DNA of 64,000 nucleotides from Tumebacillus permanentifrigoris (lineage in GTDB: Bacteria > Bacillota > Bacilli > Tumebacillales > Tumebacillaceae), in assembly GCF_003148565.1 (NCBI RefSeq), contig NZ_QGGL01000010.1, forward strand, positions 53,669 to 117,668. Reading direction: 5' to 3'. A program made the translations under genes and the position numbers. The notes below the pieces were generated by a model. It had not been told where the DNA came from. It made no database searches and was given only the letters and a program-made list of their open reading frames with translations. How positions within the stretch are numbered: the stretch's first letter is position 1; each line of letters starts with the position of its first letter. Shown piece by piece: positions 8,797 to 17,797 of the stretch.

Positions 8797-11049
8797 ATGC
8801 TGCCGATGCCGAATTTGGACGATCGCCTTTTCGCGGAGATCGTCGACGATGCGCGCAAGAACATCCCGAGCCTACTGCCGCAGTGGACGGATGAGAACGC
8901 CCACGATCCAGGTATCACGATGATCGAACTGTTCTCGTGGCTGACGGAGATGCAGCAGTACTACCTCAACCGCGTCACCGCCAAAAATGAACGCAAATTT
9001 CTCCAACTTCTCGGCCTCACGCTTCGCCCTGCCACCTCTGCACAAGTAGATGTGACATTTGGCGGTTTGGAACAAGCGCAACGATTGCCGCGCGGGTTGA
9101 AATTACAAGCGTTGGACGAGACGTTCGAGACGACCGAAGCGCTGTGGGCGTTCCCGCATCGCATCCAGCGCGTGCTGGTCAAGTCGAACGCAGAATCCTC
9201 CGACTACACCTCTGCGAATGAAAATGGGCGAGTCGGTTTCTATGCGTTCGGTGCCGAGGCACAGCGCCAGACGAGTCTCTGCCTTGGCTTTGACCAGCCG
9301 TTGCCGCCAGAGCAATTTTTCACGCTGACGATCAACTTGCGTGAGGAACACGCGATTGTGCGCAATCCAGCACAGGAGGGTCTGGAGGTCACTCCCTCCG
9401 CCCGCGTGGCGTGGAGTTACTATGGAAGCGATGGAACTTGGCATCCGTTGAAGGAGCCGAACGTGCAAGACGGCACGAACCAGTTTTCTCAGACTGGTCG
9501 CGTCACGATCAAACTGCCGGGCGAGATGGGACGGACGACGATCCACCCAGCGAGCGATATCGAGCGGGCGTGGATCGCCTGCGAGGTTGTGGAAACCGGC
9601 TACGAAGTGCCGCCGATGGTGGAGAAATGTACCCTGAACACCGCCCTCGCCGTACATGGCGACACGCATAGCCTCGTGCGTGCCTATGAAAGCGACGGGT
9701 CGGCACACCAGACGCTGGAGTCGGACGACTACCTCGCTTGGTTCGGTCATGTGGATGTGCAGGTGTTAGAGCCGGGCGGGAATTGGCGCGATTGGAAAAA
9801 AGTTGACGCCCTCGCCGCTTGCGCGCCGCGCGACAACTGTTATGAGTTGGTGCGTAACCCTGAGCACAAGACCACGCGCATCACCTTCGGCGATGCTCGC
9901 AACGGTCGCATCCCACCGCGTGGACAAGGGACGATCCGCCTGATCTGCTATGCCGAAGACTTCAAATCCCACCGCTTGCTCGGAAAAAGCGACGGGTTGC
10001 CCAACCAGCGCTTCTCCCTGCCGATGAGTCCGTTGTTGCCCGATTCCCTGATGGTGCAAGTCGGCATCCCAGTTCCAGGGACGGACGGCAAACAGTGGGA
10101 GTGGCAGGACTGGACGCGGGTCGACGATCTCGAACGCTCCCGATCGGACGACTGCCACTATCTCGTTGATCTTGATGAGGAGGAAATTCTGTTCGGCGAT
10201 CATGAGTACGGGCAGATTCCGCACAAGATGGCGGAGTCCGTGCCGGACTTCAACATCCGGTTGATCTCCTATCGCACCGGGGGAGGAGAGCGCGGCAACG
10301 TGCAAAAGGACCGGATCAGCGGTGTGATCGCACCGGCTCACGCGTTTGCGCCAACACTGTCCGTGACCAACCACGTCTACGCGGCAGGTGGCAGGGAGCG
10401 GGAGTCGCTGACGGAGGCGAAGGGGCGCTTGCGCCAAGAGATGCGCCATGCCACACGTGCTGTCACGGCGGACGATTACGAGCAGATTGCGCGTGCCACA
10501 CCGGGTTTGCGCGTGGCGCGGGTCAAAGCGATCCCGCTGTATCGCGTCGGGCAGGAAGACGAGCAAGAGCATCTGCCGGGGCAAGTGACGGTCGTCGTCG
10601 TACCGTTTAGCGACAGTGCGAAGCCGATGCCGAGCACTGGCTTTTTGCAGACGGTGCAGCGACATCTGAATCAACACCGCCTGCTCACGACCGAAGTGCA
10701 TGTCGTAGCACCGGAGTATGTGCAGATTACCGTCAATGCGGTCGTCGTGGTGCATCCGGATTATCGGCATCAGACAGAGCGGGTGCTGGCGGCGCTCGGG
10801 AACTTGCTCGACGTGTTGGACGACCGCGATCCGACCAAGGGATGGGAGTTTGGACGTGCCGTCTACAAAGGCGACGTGTATGAAGTGATCAACCGTTTGC
10901 CAGGCGTCGAGTACATCCAATCGCTGTGGTTGGATGCGGAGGGACGTGGGATTCGCCGTGACAGCAATGGCGACATCCACCTGCCGCCGCATGGGCTGGT
11001 CTATTCGGGCGCACATACCGTCCAATTGCTCAGTCGCACCGATTTGTAG
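8797..11049 (+). CDS. baseplate J-like wedge protein 2 (Afp12-like)
   Basis: A 750-residue paralogue of the preceding wedge. The N-terminus (LDDRLFAEIVDDARKNIPSL, then DENAHDPGITMIELFSWLTE) matches Afp12-type proteins. The C-terminal third has the J-like signature RQEMRHATRAVTADDYEQIA and a central triplicated beta module (FGDARNGRIPPRGQGTIRL; FGDHEYGQIP). GAGAGGAGGGGAG lies 6 bases before the ATG. The two J proteins of different length agree with the heteromeric wedge of Afp/PVC particles. Confidence 0.9.
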   Translation: MLPMPNLDDRLFAEIVDDARKNIPSLLPQWTDENAHDPGITMIELFSWLTEMQQYYLNRVTAKNERKFLQLLGLTLRPATSAQVDVTFGGLEQAQRLPRGLKLQALDETFETTEALWAFPHRIQRVLVKSNAESSDYTSANENGRVGFYAFGAEAQRQTSLCLGFDQPLPPEQFFTLTINLREEHAIVRNPAQEGLEVTPSARVAWSYYGSDGTWHPLKEPNVQDGTNQFSQTGRVTIKLPGEMGRTTIHPASDIERAWIACEVVETGYEVPPMVEKCTLNTALAVHGDTHSLVRAYESDGSAHQTLESDDYLAWFGHVDVQVLEPGGNWRDWKKVDALAACAPRDNCYELVRNPEHKTTRITFGDARNGRIPPRGQGTIRLICYAEDFKSHRLLGKSDGLPNQRFSLPMSPLLPDSLMVQVGIPVPGTDGKQWEWQDWTRVDDLERSRSDDCHYLVDLDEEEILFGDHEYGQIPHKMAESVPDFNIRLISYRTGGGERGNVQKDRISGVIAPAHAFAPTLSVTNHVYAAGGRERESLTEAKGRLRQEMRHATRAVTADDYEQIARATPGLRVARVKAIPLYRVGQEDEQEHLPGQVTVVVVPFSDSAKPMPSTGFLQTVQRHLNQHRLLTTEVHVVAPEYVQITVNAVVVVHPDYRHQTERVLAALGNLLDVLDDRDPTKGWEFGRAVYKGDVYEVINRLPGVEYIQSLWLDAEGRGIRRDSNGDIHLPPHGLVYSGAHTVQLLSRTDL

Positions 11050-11061
11050 GGGGGAGTCCCG

Positions 11062-13167
11062 TTGTACGAAAACACCACGTTTTTTTCATTAAACAAAGCG
11101 AGAGATTGGCAACAAGGGACGTACCACAACCTGCATCTGTCGGACGAAGGTGTTCGGCTGGAGCGCACGGTGCGCTATGGCAGACGGAGCGACATCTGGC
11201 TCAACCAGATCGAAGGCATGGGGTCGGTCGCCGATCTGACGCTCGGGCCGCGTGGGACGTTGCTGTTGCTCGATCACGAGGCCAAGGTCTGGCTGTACGA
11301 CTATGTGAACCGGATCAGCGATTCACTATTTCCACCAGAGCACAATCTGTTCACGAACCGAGCCGTGCTAGGGGCGACAGAAGATCTGGTGGTCGTAGCA
11401 GAACGCCAGCAGCGTGGCCGCATCACCGCGTACTCGCTCTCGAACATCCAAGCAGTCTGGGAAGTGCGCGAGTGGCAAGGACAGGAGATCTGCCCGTTGG
11501 CGATGGGAACTGATGGCGAGCACGAGGTGTATGTGGTGATCCCCGAACAGACGGTTGCCGCCGAGAGCGGGCGCATCGTCCCGGCTGGGACTGCGCTCGT
11601 CGTGTTGCAGATCGGTGATGGCGGTCGCCTGCGCCATGTGTACCGTGACGAGGCCCTGACCGTCCCGCAAGCGACGCGGTTGGAGGAACTCTGGCAGCGG
11701 TTTTCCCTACAGGTGCAGCACAAGGGGAGATGGCTCTATCTGTTGGACGGAGACACGCGTCGGGTGCATGTGTTCCACCGCAATGGCGGTCTGGATCGCC
11801 ATGTGGAGATCGAATTTCCCGGCATCCCGTCCGCCCTCGCCGTTGACACTCGTGACACGCTCTATGTGAGCGACGGTCGCGAGTTGTCATCCGGGAGCTT
11901 GGATGATCGCTTCGTCCACACCTACCAAGCGGACGGAGAACCTTCCGAACCGCTCTCCGGTAGCCAAGGCGAGGTCGGCAAGATCCTCTATGGCCATCAA
12001 CACTTGCTCTACTTGTGGTATCGCGCGGAAAATCGCATCGCGGTGCTGGAACAATCGCCGCGCATCCAAGGAGCGGGTCAGCTCGGGGGGGCACCAGAGG
12101 GCGTCTACTTCTCCCGCGCATTCGATGCGGTCGCGTCTGAGACCGTTTGGCACAAGCTCTTGCTGGACGCTGATCTGCCGGATGAGACACAACTGCGCGT
12201 CTACTACATCGCGTCCGATCATCCGGAAGTATGGGTGGACGGTGGCACGTTGCCACTCGACCACTTTTTGCATAATGAACAGACTTTGCAGGAGAAGTTG
12301 GAGCGAACGCGAAACCTCTGGCAGGGGCCTATCGTCAATCCGCGCGATGCGCTGTTGCGCGCCCAAGGCCGCTTCCTCTGGTTGCGCATCGAATGGAGTG
12401 GAAGTGATCGGAAGACCCCGCTGCTGAAAAAACTGCGCGTGTACTACCCGCGCGTTTCCTATCTACAGTACTTGCCGGCTGTCTTTCAACAGGACCCGCA
12501 GAGCCGGGACTTTATGGAGCGGTTTCTGTCGCTGTTCGGAACGTTTTTTGACGAGATGGAAGAGGCGATCGACCACATCGCGCGGTGTTTTGACGCGGAT
12601 GCGGCGACGGGCGATCTCCTGAAGTGGTTGTCGACGTGGCTTGGTATCGCCGTGGACGACCGCTGGACGGAGGAGCAGACGCGCGCGCTGCTCAAGCGAG
12701 CCCCGGACCTGTACCAAAAACGCGGCACCCGTGAAGGCTTGCAGGACCTGTTTGAGATCTTCACCGGGGAGAAGCCTTACATCGTCGAGTTTTTTCAATA
12801 TAAATACCTGATCGAGAAGGCGGAGATTCGCCGCACGATGGAACGCCTCTACGGGTTGGACCCGTACCGCTTCTGCGTGCTGGTGAAGCCGGACGTTGTG
12901 CCGGATGAACGGAGCCGGGCGATTCTGCAAAAGCTCCTCGACGAGGAGCGGCCGGCCTTCACGGAGGCGCAGTTGATCGTGTTGGAACCGCACATTCACA
13001 TGGGGTCGCACGCGTATCTCGGCATCAATAGCTTTTTGATGGAACCGTCCTTGCTCGTGTTGGATGACAAGGCGGCACTCCCGTACAACACCGTCCTCGT
13101 CGACGTTGACCGCAACAGCCGCATCGGGTTGCACTCGCGTCTCGGGATGGATTCGACTTTGGAATGA
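11062..13167 (+). CDS. tail protein I-like baseplate subunit with N-terminal propeller
   Basis: A 701-residue protein starting at TTG 11062 behind GGGGGGAG. Residues 1-330 look like an NHL/beta-propeller-type region (VADLTLGPRGTLLLLDHEAK; IPSALAVDTRDTLYVSDG). Residues about 470-640 match the phage tail protein I-like domain of eCIS loci (YLPAVFQQDPQSRDFMERFL; TGDLLKWLSTWLGIAVDDRW; YQKRGTREGLQDLF). The C-terminus contains short tandem repeats ending in -G-hydrophobic-N/D-S (HAYLGINSFLM, SRIGLHSRLGMDSTL), like a small beta-helix. It is probably a baseplate subunit holding fibres or target-binding parts. Confidence 0.85.
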   Translation: MYENTTFFSLNKARDWQQGTYHNLHLSDEGVRLERTVRYGRRSDIWLNQIEGMGSVADLTLGPRGTLLLLDHEAKVWLYDYVNRISDSLFPPEHNLFTNRAVLGATEDLVVVAERQQRGRITAYSLSNIQAVWEVREWQGQEICPLAMGTDGEHEVYVVIPEQTVAAESGRIVPAGTALVVLQIGDGGRLRHVYRDEALTVPQATRLEELWQRFSLQVQHKGRWLYLLDGDTRRVHVFHRNGGLDRHVEIEFPGIPSALAVDTRDTLYVSDGRELSSGSLDDRFVHTYQADGEPSEPLSGSQGEVGKILYGHQHLLYLWYRAENRIAVLEQSPRIQGAGQLGGAPEGVYFSRAFDAVASETVWHKLLLDADLPDETQLRVYYIASDHPEVWVDGGTLPLDHFLHNEQTLQEKLERTRNLWQGPIVNPRDALLRAQGRFLWLRIEWSGSDRKTPLLKKLRVYYPRVSYLQYLPAVFQQDPQSRDFMERFLSLFGTFFDEMEEAIDHIARCFDADAATGDLLKWLSTWLGIAVDDRWTEEQTRALLKRAPDLYQKRGTREGLQDLFEIFTGEKPYIVEFFQYKYLIEKAEIRRTMERLYGLDPYRFCVLVKPDVVPDERSRAILQKLLDEERPAFTEAQLIVLEPHIHMGSHAYLGINSFLMEPSLLVLDDKAALPYNTVLVDVDRNSRIGLHSRLGMDSTLE

Positions 13168-13189
13168 CGGCGGAAAGGAGATTTTACAC

Positions 13190-14863
13190 ATGCAAAATTC
13201 ACGATCGTACCCGTTTGAACGCAATCGGTATTTTTATGGGAAGCTGCTGACCGTCCGTGATTTCGAGTCGGAGCAGACCTACATGAACCAAAAGCGCTGG
13301 CTGTTGAACCGTCTCCTGCATGGGGTCGGTGTCGTAACTGGCCTACAAGTGACACCAGCGGGGGAGCGCAAGATCACGGTCAATTCGGGTCTCGCGTTCG
13401 ACTACCAAGGTCGCGAGATCATCATCGATGAGCGCCAGACCTTGGATCTCTCGACCGTAAAAGGCTTCCAGAACAACGGTGACTATGCCAAGATCGTCTA
13501 CCTCTGCCTCAAGTACGACGAGACGGGCAAAGAGATGGTACACTCCGTGGCGAACACCGGGCGCAAGGAGGAAGTCAGCGAGTACAACCGAATGGTCGAA
13601 AGCTACAGCTTGCTGATCAAGGAGGAGCTTCCGCCCGCTGAGCAGTTTGACGCGACGAACCTCTCCTGCACGACCAGCCTCTTGCATGAAGACCGCGATG
13701 TGCGCATCCTGCACCAAGTTCCGCGATTTGTGCAGGCGAACGACCGCTTCCAAGCCAAGTTGCTGATCCAGCGCATCTCGCAACAGCGCCATGTGCGCCT
13801 CGAACTCCACCCGGCTGGCAACGGCTGTGTGCTGGAACAGGAGACGAAGCAGGGGGATAAACTGGTCTTTGAGAAGGAGTTCGCGGACGGGGAGTACAAC
13901 GTTGAGTACCTGTATACCCTCCGCGCTCTGCAACCTGCACCGGGCGCCACAGAGGGTACGGTCAGCATGAAGACGAGCGACGTGCAACTGTTTATCGCGG
14001 GCCACGAAGTCTCGGTGACGCGTTCGGTGCAGCATACATTTACGGTGACCTACGATTCGATTGCTGAGCAATTGTTGCAAAAAGCCTACTCGCGCTCCCT
14101 CGATGATGTGTTGACCGCGCCGAACGACCAATGCTTGTACCTCGCGCAGATTCACTTACAGCCGTTTGGTTCTTCGTACAAGGTCGACAGCATCGTACCG
14201 GTGCCGTTTTTTGAACAAGTCCACAATCCATCGATGCTGTTCAACCTCGGCACCGCGGGCGGGAGTCGTTCAGGAGCCGACAGCATCCTCGATGTGCAGG
14301 CACAGACGCAAGCGATTCCGGCAGATCAACCGCCACACCTCGATGTGAACTATGACCGTGCCCAAAAAGTTTTGACATTTACGCTGGGTCTGCCAGAAGT
14401 CAAACCCATCGAGCCACCGAAAACGATGACGACAGGCACCACCGATTTCTTTTTGCTGGAACGTAACAAACCGGGTATTTTCGGCAAGGCAGAACGCAGT
14501 TATGTGACAGATGAGATCACGCACGGACTGGGTGCTGGGCCGGTGTTGATCACGGTGGGCTTGGAAGCTTCGGAAAGCCTGTTGCCTGAGCAGCAGAGCA
14601 CGATCTATGGTGATGCGGACGCTTTTCAGGGCACTGAATTTGCGACTGAGCTGCCGAAGCATACGATCGGCACACTGGTCTACCCGCACCGGGGTACGTT
14701 CCGCATCGGCGTTCGCCTGTTGGAGCCAGCCGAGCGTGGCAGTTTGCGCGTTCGGTGGTGGGCGCATCGTGCAGATGCGCAGTCGGTACAGGAGCTGGCA
14801 CAACCGAAACTAGAGGCGGCGGCCGGCACGAGCGACGGTCATGAAACACTGCCCCTCGACTAG
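13190..14863 (+). CDS. conserved eCIS-neighbour protein, function unknown
   Basis: A 557-residue protein. The frame extends further upstream, but that part overlaps the previous gene, and ATG 13190 follows GGAAAGGAG. The N-terminus (SYPFERNRYFYGKLLTVRDF, MNQKRWLLNRLLHGVGVVTG) is of a type I have seen encoded beside phage-tail-like gene clusters. Two beta-rich regions follow; no catalytic motif or membrane segment is visible. Its place between the tail-I-like and DUF4157 genes suggests a particle-associated or fibre-like component. Function is not assigned. Confidence 0.8.
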   Translation: MQNSRSYPFERNRYFYGKLLTVRDFESEQTYMNQKRWLLNRLLHGVGVVTGLQVTPAGERKITVNSGLAFDYQGREIIIDERQTLDLSTVKGFQNNGDYAKIVYLCLKYDETGKEMVHSVANTGRKEEVSEYNRMVESYSLLIKEELPPAEQFDATNLSCTTSLLHEDRDVRILHQVPRFVQANDRFQAKLLIQRISQQRHVRLELHPAGNGCVLEQETKQGDKLVFEKEFADGEYNVEYLYTLRALQPAPGATEGTVSMKTSDVQLFIAGHEVSVTRSVQHTFTVTYDSIAEQLLQKAYSRSLDDVLTAPNDQCLYLAQIHLQPFGSSYKVDSIVPVPFFEQVHNPSMLFNLGTAGGSRSGADSILDVQAQTQAIPADQPPHLDVNYDRAQKVLTFTLGLPEVKPIEPPKTMTTGTTDFFLLERNKPGIFGKAERSYVTDEITHGLGAGPVLITVGLEASESLLPEQQSTIYGDADAFQGTEFATELPKHTIGTLVYPHRGTFRIGVRLLEPAERGSLRVRWWAHRADAQSVQELAQPKLEAAAGTSDGHETLPLD

Positions 14864-14875
14864 GAGGAATTGATC

Positions 14876-15538
14876 TTGACACGAGCGAGACAACAAGCCA
14901 AAGGCGCCACATCCTCTGTTTCTCAGCAAAAAACGCCAGCCGCCTCCAAGGCGCAGGCGTCCGCACTGCCATCCGCGATCTTGCAATTGCAACGCGCGTA
15001 TGGGAACCAAGCGACCACTCGTTATCTCCAACGCCAAGCCATCCAACGCATGGGCTTGCCTGAGGAGGAGGAGGAACTGCAACTCAAAGCCGACCCCGCG
15101 CAACGCATGGGTAGCGGGGAAGACGAGGAAGAGCTGCAATTAAAAGCAGATCCTGCCGTCGCGCCCGTGCAGCGCTCCACAGGTGGCAGCAACAAGATGC
15201 CGGAGAATGTACAGGCGAAAATGGAGTCCGCGTTCCAAACGGACTTCTCTGATGTCAACATCCACGTCGGCTCCGAAGCTTCGGATGTGGGGGCGCACGC
15301 TTATGCACAGGGCAACGACATCCACTTTGCGCAGGGCAAGTTCGATCCGCAAACGCAATCGGGGCAGGAACTGCTCGGCCACGAACTGGCACACGTCGTC
15401 CAACAACGCCAAGGCCGCGTCCAACCCAACACCGAAGTCGCAGGGCTCCCGGTCAATGATGACCCCGCACTGGAACAAGAAGCGGACCAACTCGGCCGCG
15501 CTGCCGCACAGGCCAAGTTTGAGGACGAAGAAAACTAG
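14876..15538 (+). CDS. DUF4157 'eCIS core' protein with HELAH motif
   Basis: A 220-residue protein. TTG 14876 is 6 bases after AGGAGGA; the in-frame TTG at 14870 abuts the site and is unlikely. An N-terminal motif ([18 protein letters not shown]) is followed by two acidic repeats ([18 protein letters not shown], then [18 protein letters not shown]). Residues about 100-185 form DUF4157 ([35 protein letters not shown]), with a HExxH-type zinc metallopeptidase motif. This domain is a hallmark of eCIS loci and is linked to cargo or its delivery. It is the last gene of the operon, followed by a terminator. Confidence 0.9.
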   Translation: MTRARQQAKGATSSVSQQKTPAASKAQASALPSAILQLQRAYGNQATTRYLQRQAIQRMGLPEEEEELQLKADPAQRMGSGEDEEELQLKADPAVAPVQRSTGGSNKMPENVQAKMESAFQTDFSDVNIHVGSEASDVGAHAYAQGNDIHFAQGKFDPQTQSGQELLGHELAHVVQQRQGRVQPNTEVAGLPVNDDPALEQEADQLGRAAAQAKFEDEEN

Positions 15539-15597
15539 CCTTTTCAATGAGTCCGAACCAGCATGAACCAGCAGGCGGGCGCTCTCGTCTGCCTCGC

Positions 15598-15637
15598 AAA
15601 AAGGCCACGATCCGCATCCGCGGTTCGTGGCCTTTTC
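15598..15637. terminator. bidirectional terminator between eCIS operon and MORN gene
   Basis: The stem GGCCACGA/TCGTGGCC has an A-run on the left and a T-run on the right, so it can end both the plus-strand eCIS operon and the minus-strand MORN gene. Confidence 0.85.
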
Positions 15638-15647
15638 TACGTACTCC

Positions 15648-17264
15648 TCATCCCTGCTTATAAGGCCCTACCATCGCCCGCAACAGCTTCTCACCGTTGT
15701 AGTAGCAGTAGTACAACGCATCGCCGACCTTGTAGACCGTCACGTTGCCATCCTTGCGATAGAGGCTTGGTTTGGTGTCAGCATCCTCGCCTTTGGCATT
15801 GCTTGGCTCATCCAAAGCATCGGCTCCGGCGACATCCTTGCCTTTGACGATCGCGTCGATATCCTGCAACCCGCTCTCGTTCCAGACCTCGACCGCCGTG
15901 ACCAGCGAGTCTTTGGCGTTTTCCTTGGAGAGTTCCAGTTGGAACGTCATCTTGTACTTGCTGTACAGCATCTCCAACTTCTGCTCGCCGCTCGTCGCCA
16001 TCGTGACGTCGGTCGGTTTGTCCAACAACGCCTCGACCGCTTTGGGCGAGAAACCGAGGAAGCCAGGGTAGTAGATACGCCCGCGTTGGAAAAAGCCTTT
16101 GTACAGGCTCGTGCCTTTTTTATCAAAACGTTCGCCGCTGCCGTCTTCGAGACCTGACTTGAACTGCCCCTTGTACAGCGGCAAGCCGTCTGCGTCGAAC
16201 TTCTGCCCTTCGCCTTCAAACTTCCCACTGACAAATGACCCCGTGTAGGACGGTTTGCCAGTGGCGGCGAACAACTTGCCTTCTCCTTGGTACTTTCCGG
16301 CGGCGAACTCACCTTTGAACTTCACGGTGCCGTCGTCATAGAATTCCGTGCCCGCGCCCGAGTATTGTCCGTTCTGGAACGCGCCGTCATAAATCGGCTT
16401 GCCGCTCTCGCCAAACAACTTCCCCACGCCGCTGTACAGGCCTGCAGAAAACGCCCCCGTATAGAGCACGCTGCCCTTGTTGGTGTACAAGGTTCCGACG
16501 CCCTCGTACTTTCCCGCGAGGAACAGGCCGTCATACTGCACCTTGCCGAACACATCGTAGAGCGTGCCTTTGCCTGCATACTCGTCGTTGACGAACTCGC
16601 CGGTGTATTGCACTTGACCTGTCACGTAGTACTTGGTGCCAGCGCCTTGCATCGCGCCGTTTTTGAACTCGCCGTCGTAGCGCATCTTGCCGCTGCCGTG
16701 GTACGCCTGCCCACTTCCAGAGAACAGGCCGTCCTTGAACGAGCCTTGGTAGACCAACTGTCCAAATCCGTTGTATTGTGTGCCCGTGCCGTTGGGCAGA
16801 CCTTTTTTAAATTCTCCGTCATAGATCAGCACTTCGCGGTCGTTGTAGAGCTTGCCCTGACCTGCATAGACGCCCTTGACGACTTGTCCGACGTAGTGCA
16901 GTTCTCCTTCTTGGGTGATCAGCTTGCCAAGCCCTTGGAACGCCATCGCTTGCTTGCTGCCTTCGATCAACGTGCGCGGCCAGCCGAGCCATCCGGCGAG
17001 CAGTGCAGGGGGGCGCAAGTAGAGATAGAGACTGCCGCCGACCAACAACAGGACGACCGCCACGAGCAACCGCTTGGAAAAGTAGCGCCGCCCGATTCGC
17101 ACATATTGCGAGAGGGAGCGTTCGGGTGCTAGAACTTTTTCCTCAACCGTTTCCTTGCCTTTTTTCAAAAGCTCTGGGAGCTTTTTCACCCACTCCACGA
17201 CCGCCAGCACCCACTTGATCAGCGGGGCAAACGGCTTGCTGATGATCTCCAATAAGGCTCCCAT
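15648..17264 (-). CDS. membrane-anchored MORN-repeat protein of the eCIS locus
   Basis: A 538-residue protein. Residues 1-65 are charged and followed by one membrane segment (LLVAVVLLLVGGSLYLYL, about 68-85). From about residue 120 to 390 there are about 12 MORN-type repeats of about 22 residues (YDGEFKKGLPNGTGTQY; YQGSFKDGLFSGSGQAY). The C-terminal 140 residues are a globular domain without repeats. Its ATG abuts the stop of the DUF4280 gene, so the pair is translationally coupled. MORN proteins usually bind membranes or protein partners; a role in docking or surface placement of the injection particle is an inference from context. Confidence 0.85.
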   Translation of the reverse strand: MGALLEIISKPFAPLIKWVLAVVEWVKKLPELLKKGKETVEEKVLAPERSLSQYVRIGRRYFSKRLLVAVVLLLVGGSLYLYLRPPALLAGWLGWPRTLIEGSKQAMAFQGLGKLITQEGELHYVGQVVKGVYAGQGKLYNDREVLIYDGEFKKGLPNGTGTQYNGFGQLVYQGSFKDGLFSGSGQAYHGSGKMRYDGEFKNGAMQGAGTKYYVTGQVQYTGEFVNDEYAGKGTLYDVFGKVQYDGLFLAGKYEGVGTLYTNKGSVLYTGAFSAGLYSGVGKLFGESGKPIYDGAFQNGQYSGAGTEFYDDGTVKFKGEFAAGKYQGEGKLFAATGKPSYTGSFVSGKFEGEGQKFDADGLPLYKGQFKSGLEDGSGERFDKKGTSLYKGFFQRGRIYYPGFLGFSPKAVEALLDKPTDVTMATSGEQKLEMLYSKYKMTFQLELSKENAKDSLVTAVEVWNESGLQDIDAIVKGKDVAGADALDEPSNAKGEDADTKPSLYRKDGNVTVYKVGDALYYCYYNGEKLLRAMVGPYKQG

Positions 17265-17651
17265 CTACGGCACCTGAATCGTCTGCTGACCGGGATTGGT
17301 CAGCGAGACCACACCACCCCAGTTGCACATCAACTTGGAGGAATTGTTCAAGGCTGGGAAGTTCGCGATCTGCACGGTAGGCGCTCCAGGCGTCCACGGA
17401 GCGGTCGTCATCGGAATGCAAGGTTGCGGTGTCAACGCGCCCATCGCTGCGGCGGTGGCAGCGGCCACCATCGGATTCGCCAGCGATTGACACATCCCAA
17501 ATGGCAAGACGTTGAGCATCGGTTTGTTATCCATAATCGTCGCAATCGGCTGCGACGTGAGTGTTCGGTTGGCGGGAAGTACCATCAAATTGCTCGGAGC
17601 CGTGCCGAAACTACACTGCATCTGCGCGCCTCCACATACTGCGATCCCCAT
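17265..17651 (-). CDS. DUF4280 PAAR-like tip protein
   Basis: A 128-residue protein matching DUF4280: GIAVCGGAQMQCSFGTAPS, PIATIMDNKPMLNVLPFGMC, TPQPCIPMTTAPWTPGAPTV, then KLMCNWGGVVSLTNPGQ. The conserved cysteines and Gly/Pro-rich loops fit a PAAR-like cone that caps a VgrG/gp5 spike. ATG 17651 was chosen because the family begins near here; an in-frame ATG at 17663 directly touches GGGAG. Its stop (17265-17267) abuts the MORN ATG. It is transcribed opposite to the operon that encodes the spike it would cap. Confidence 0.87.
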   Translation of the reverse strand: MGIAVCGGAQMQCSFGTAPSNLMVLPANRTLTSQPIATIMDNKPMLNVLPFGMCQSLANPMVAAATAAAMGALTPQPCIPMTTAPWTPGAPTVQIANFPALNNSSKLMCNWGGVVSLTNPGQQTIQVP

Positions 17652-17797
17652 CTCTACATTCATCTCCCTCACTAGCCAAATCATCTTCCATAAATGTATC
17701 ACACTCTTTGTAATTCTTGTTGTATTTTTAGGTGTCAGCAGAGGAAATTTTATAGTAAGATTGACATGCAGTTGTGACTGAAGAAAGAGGGATTTGA

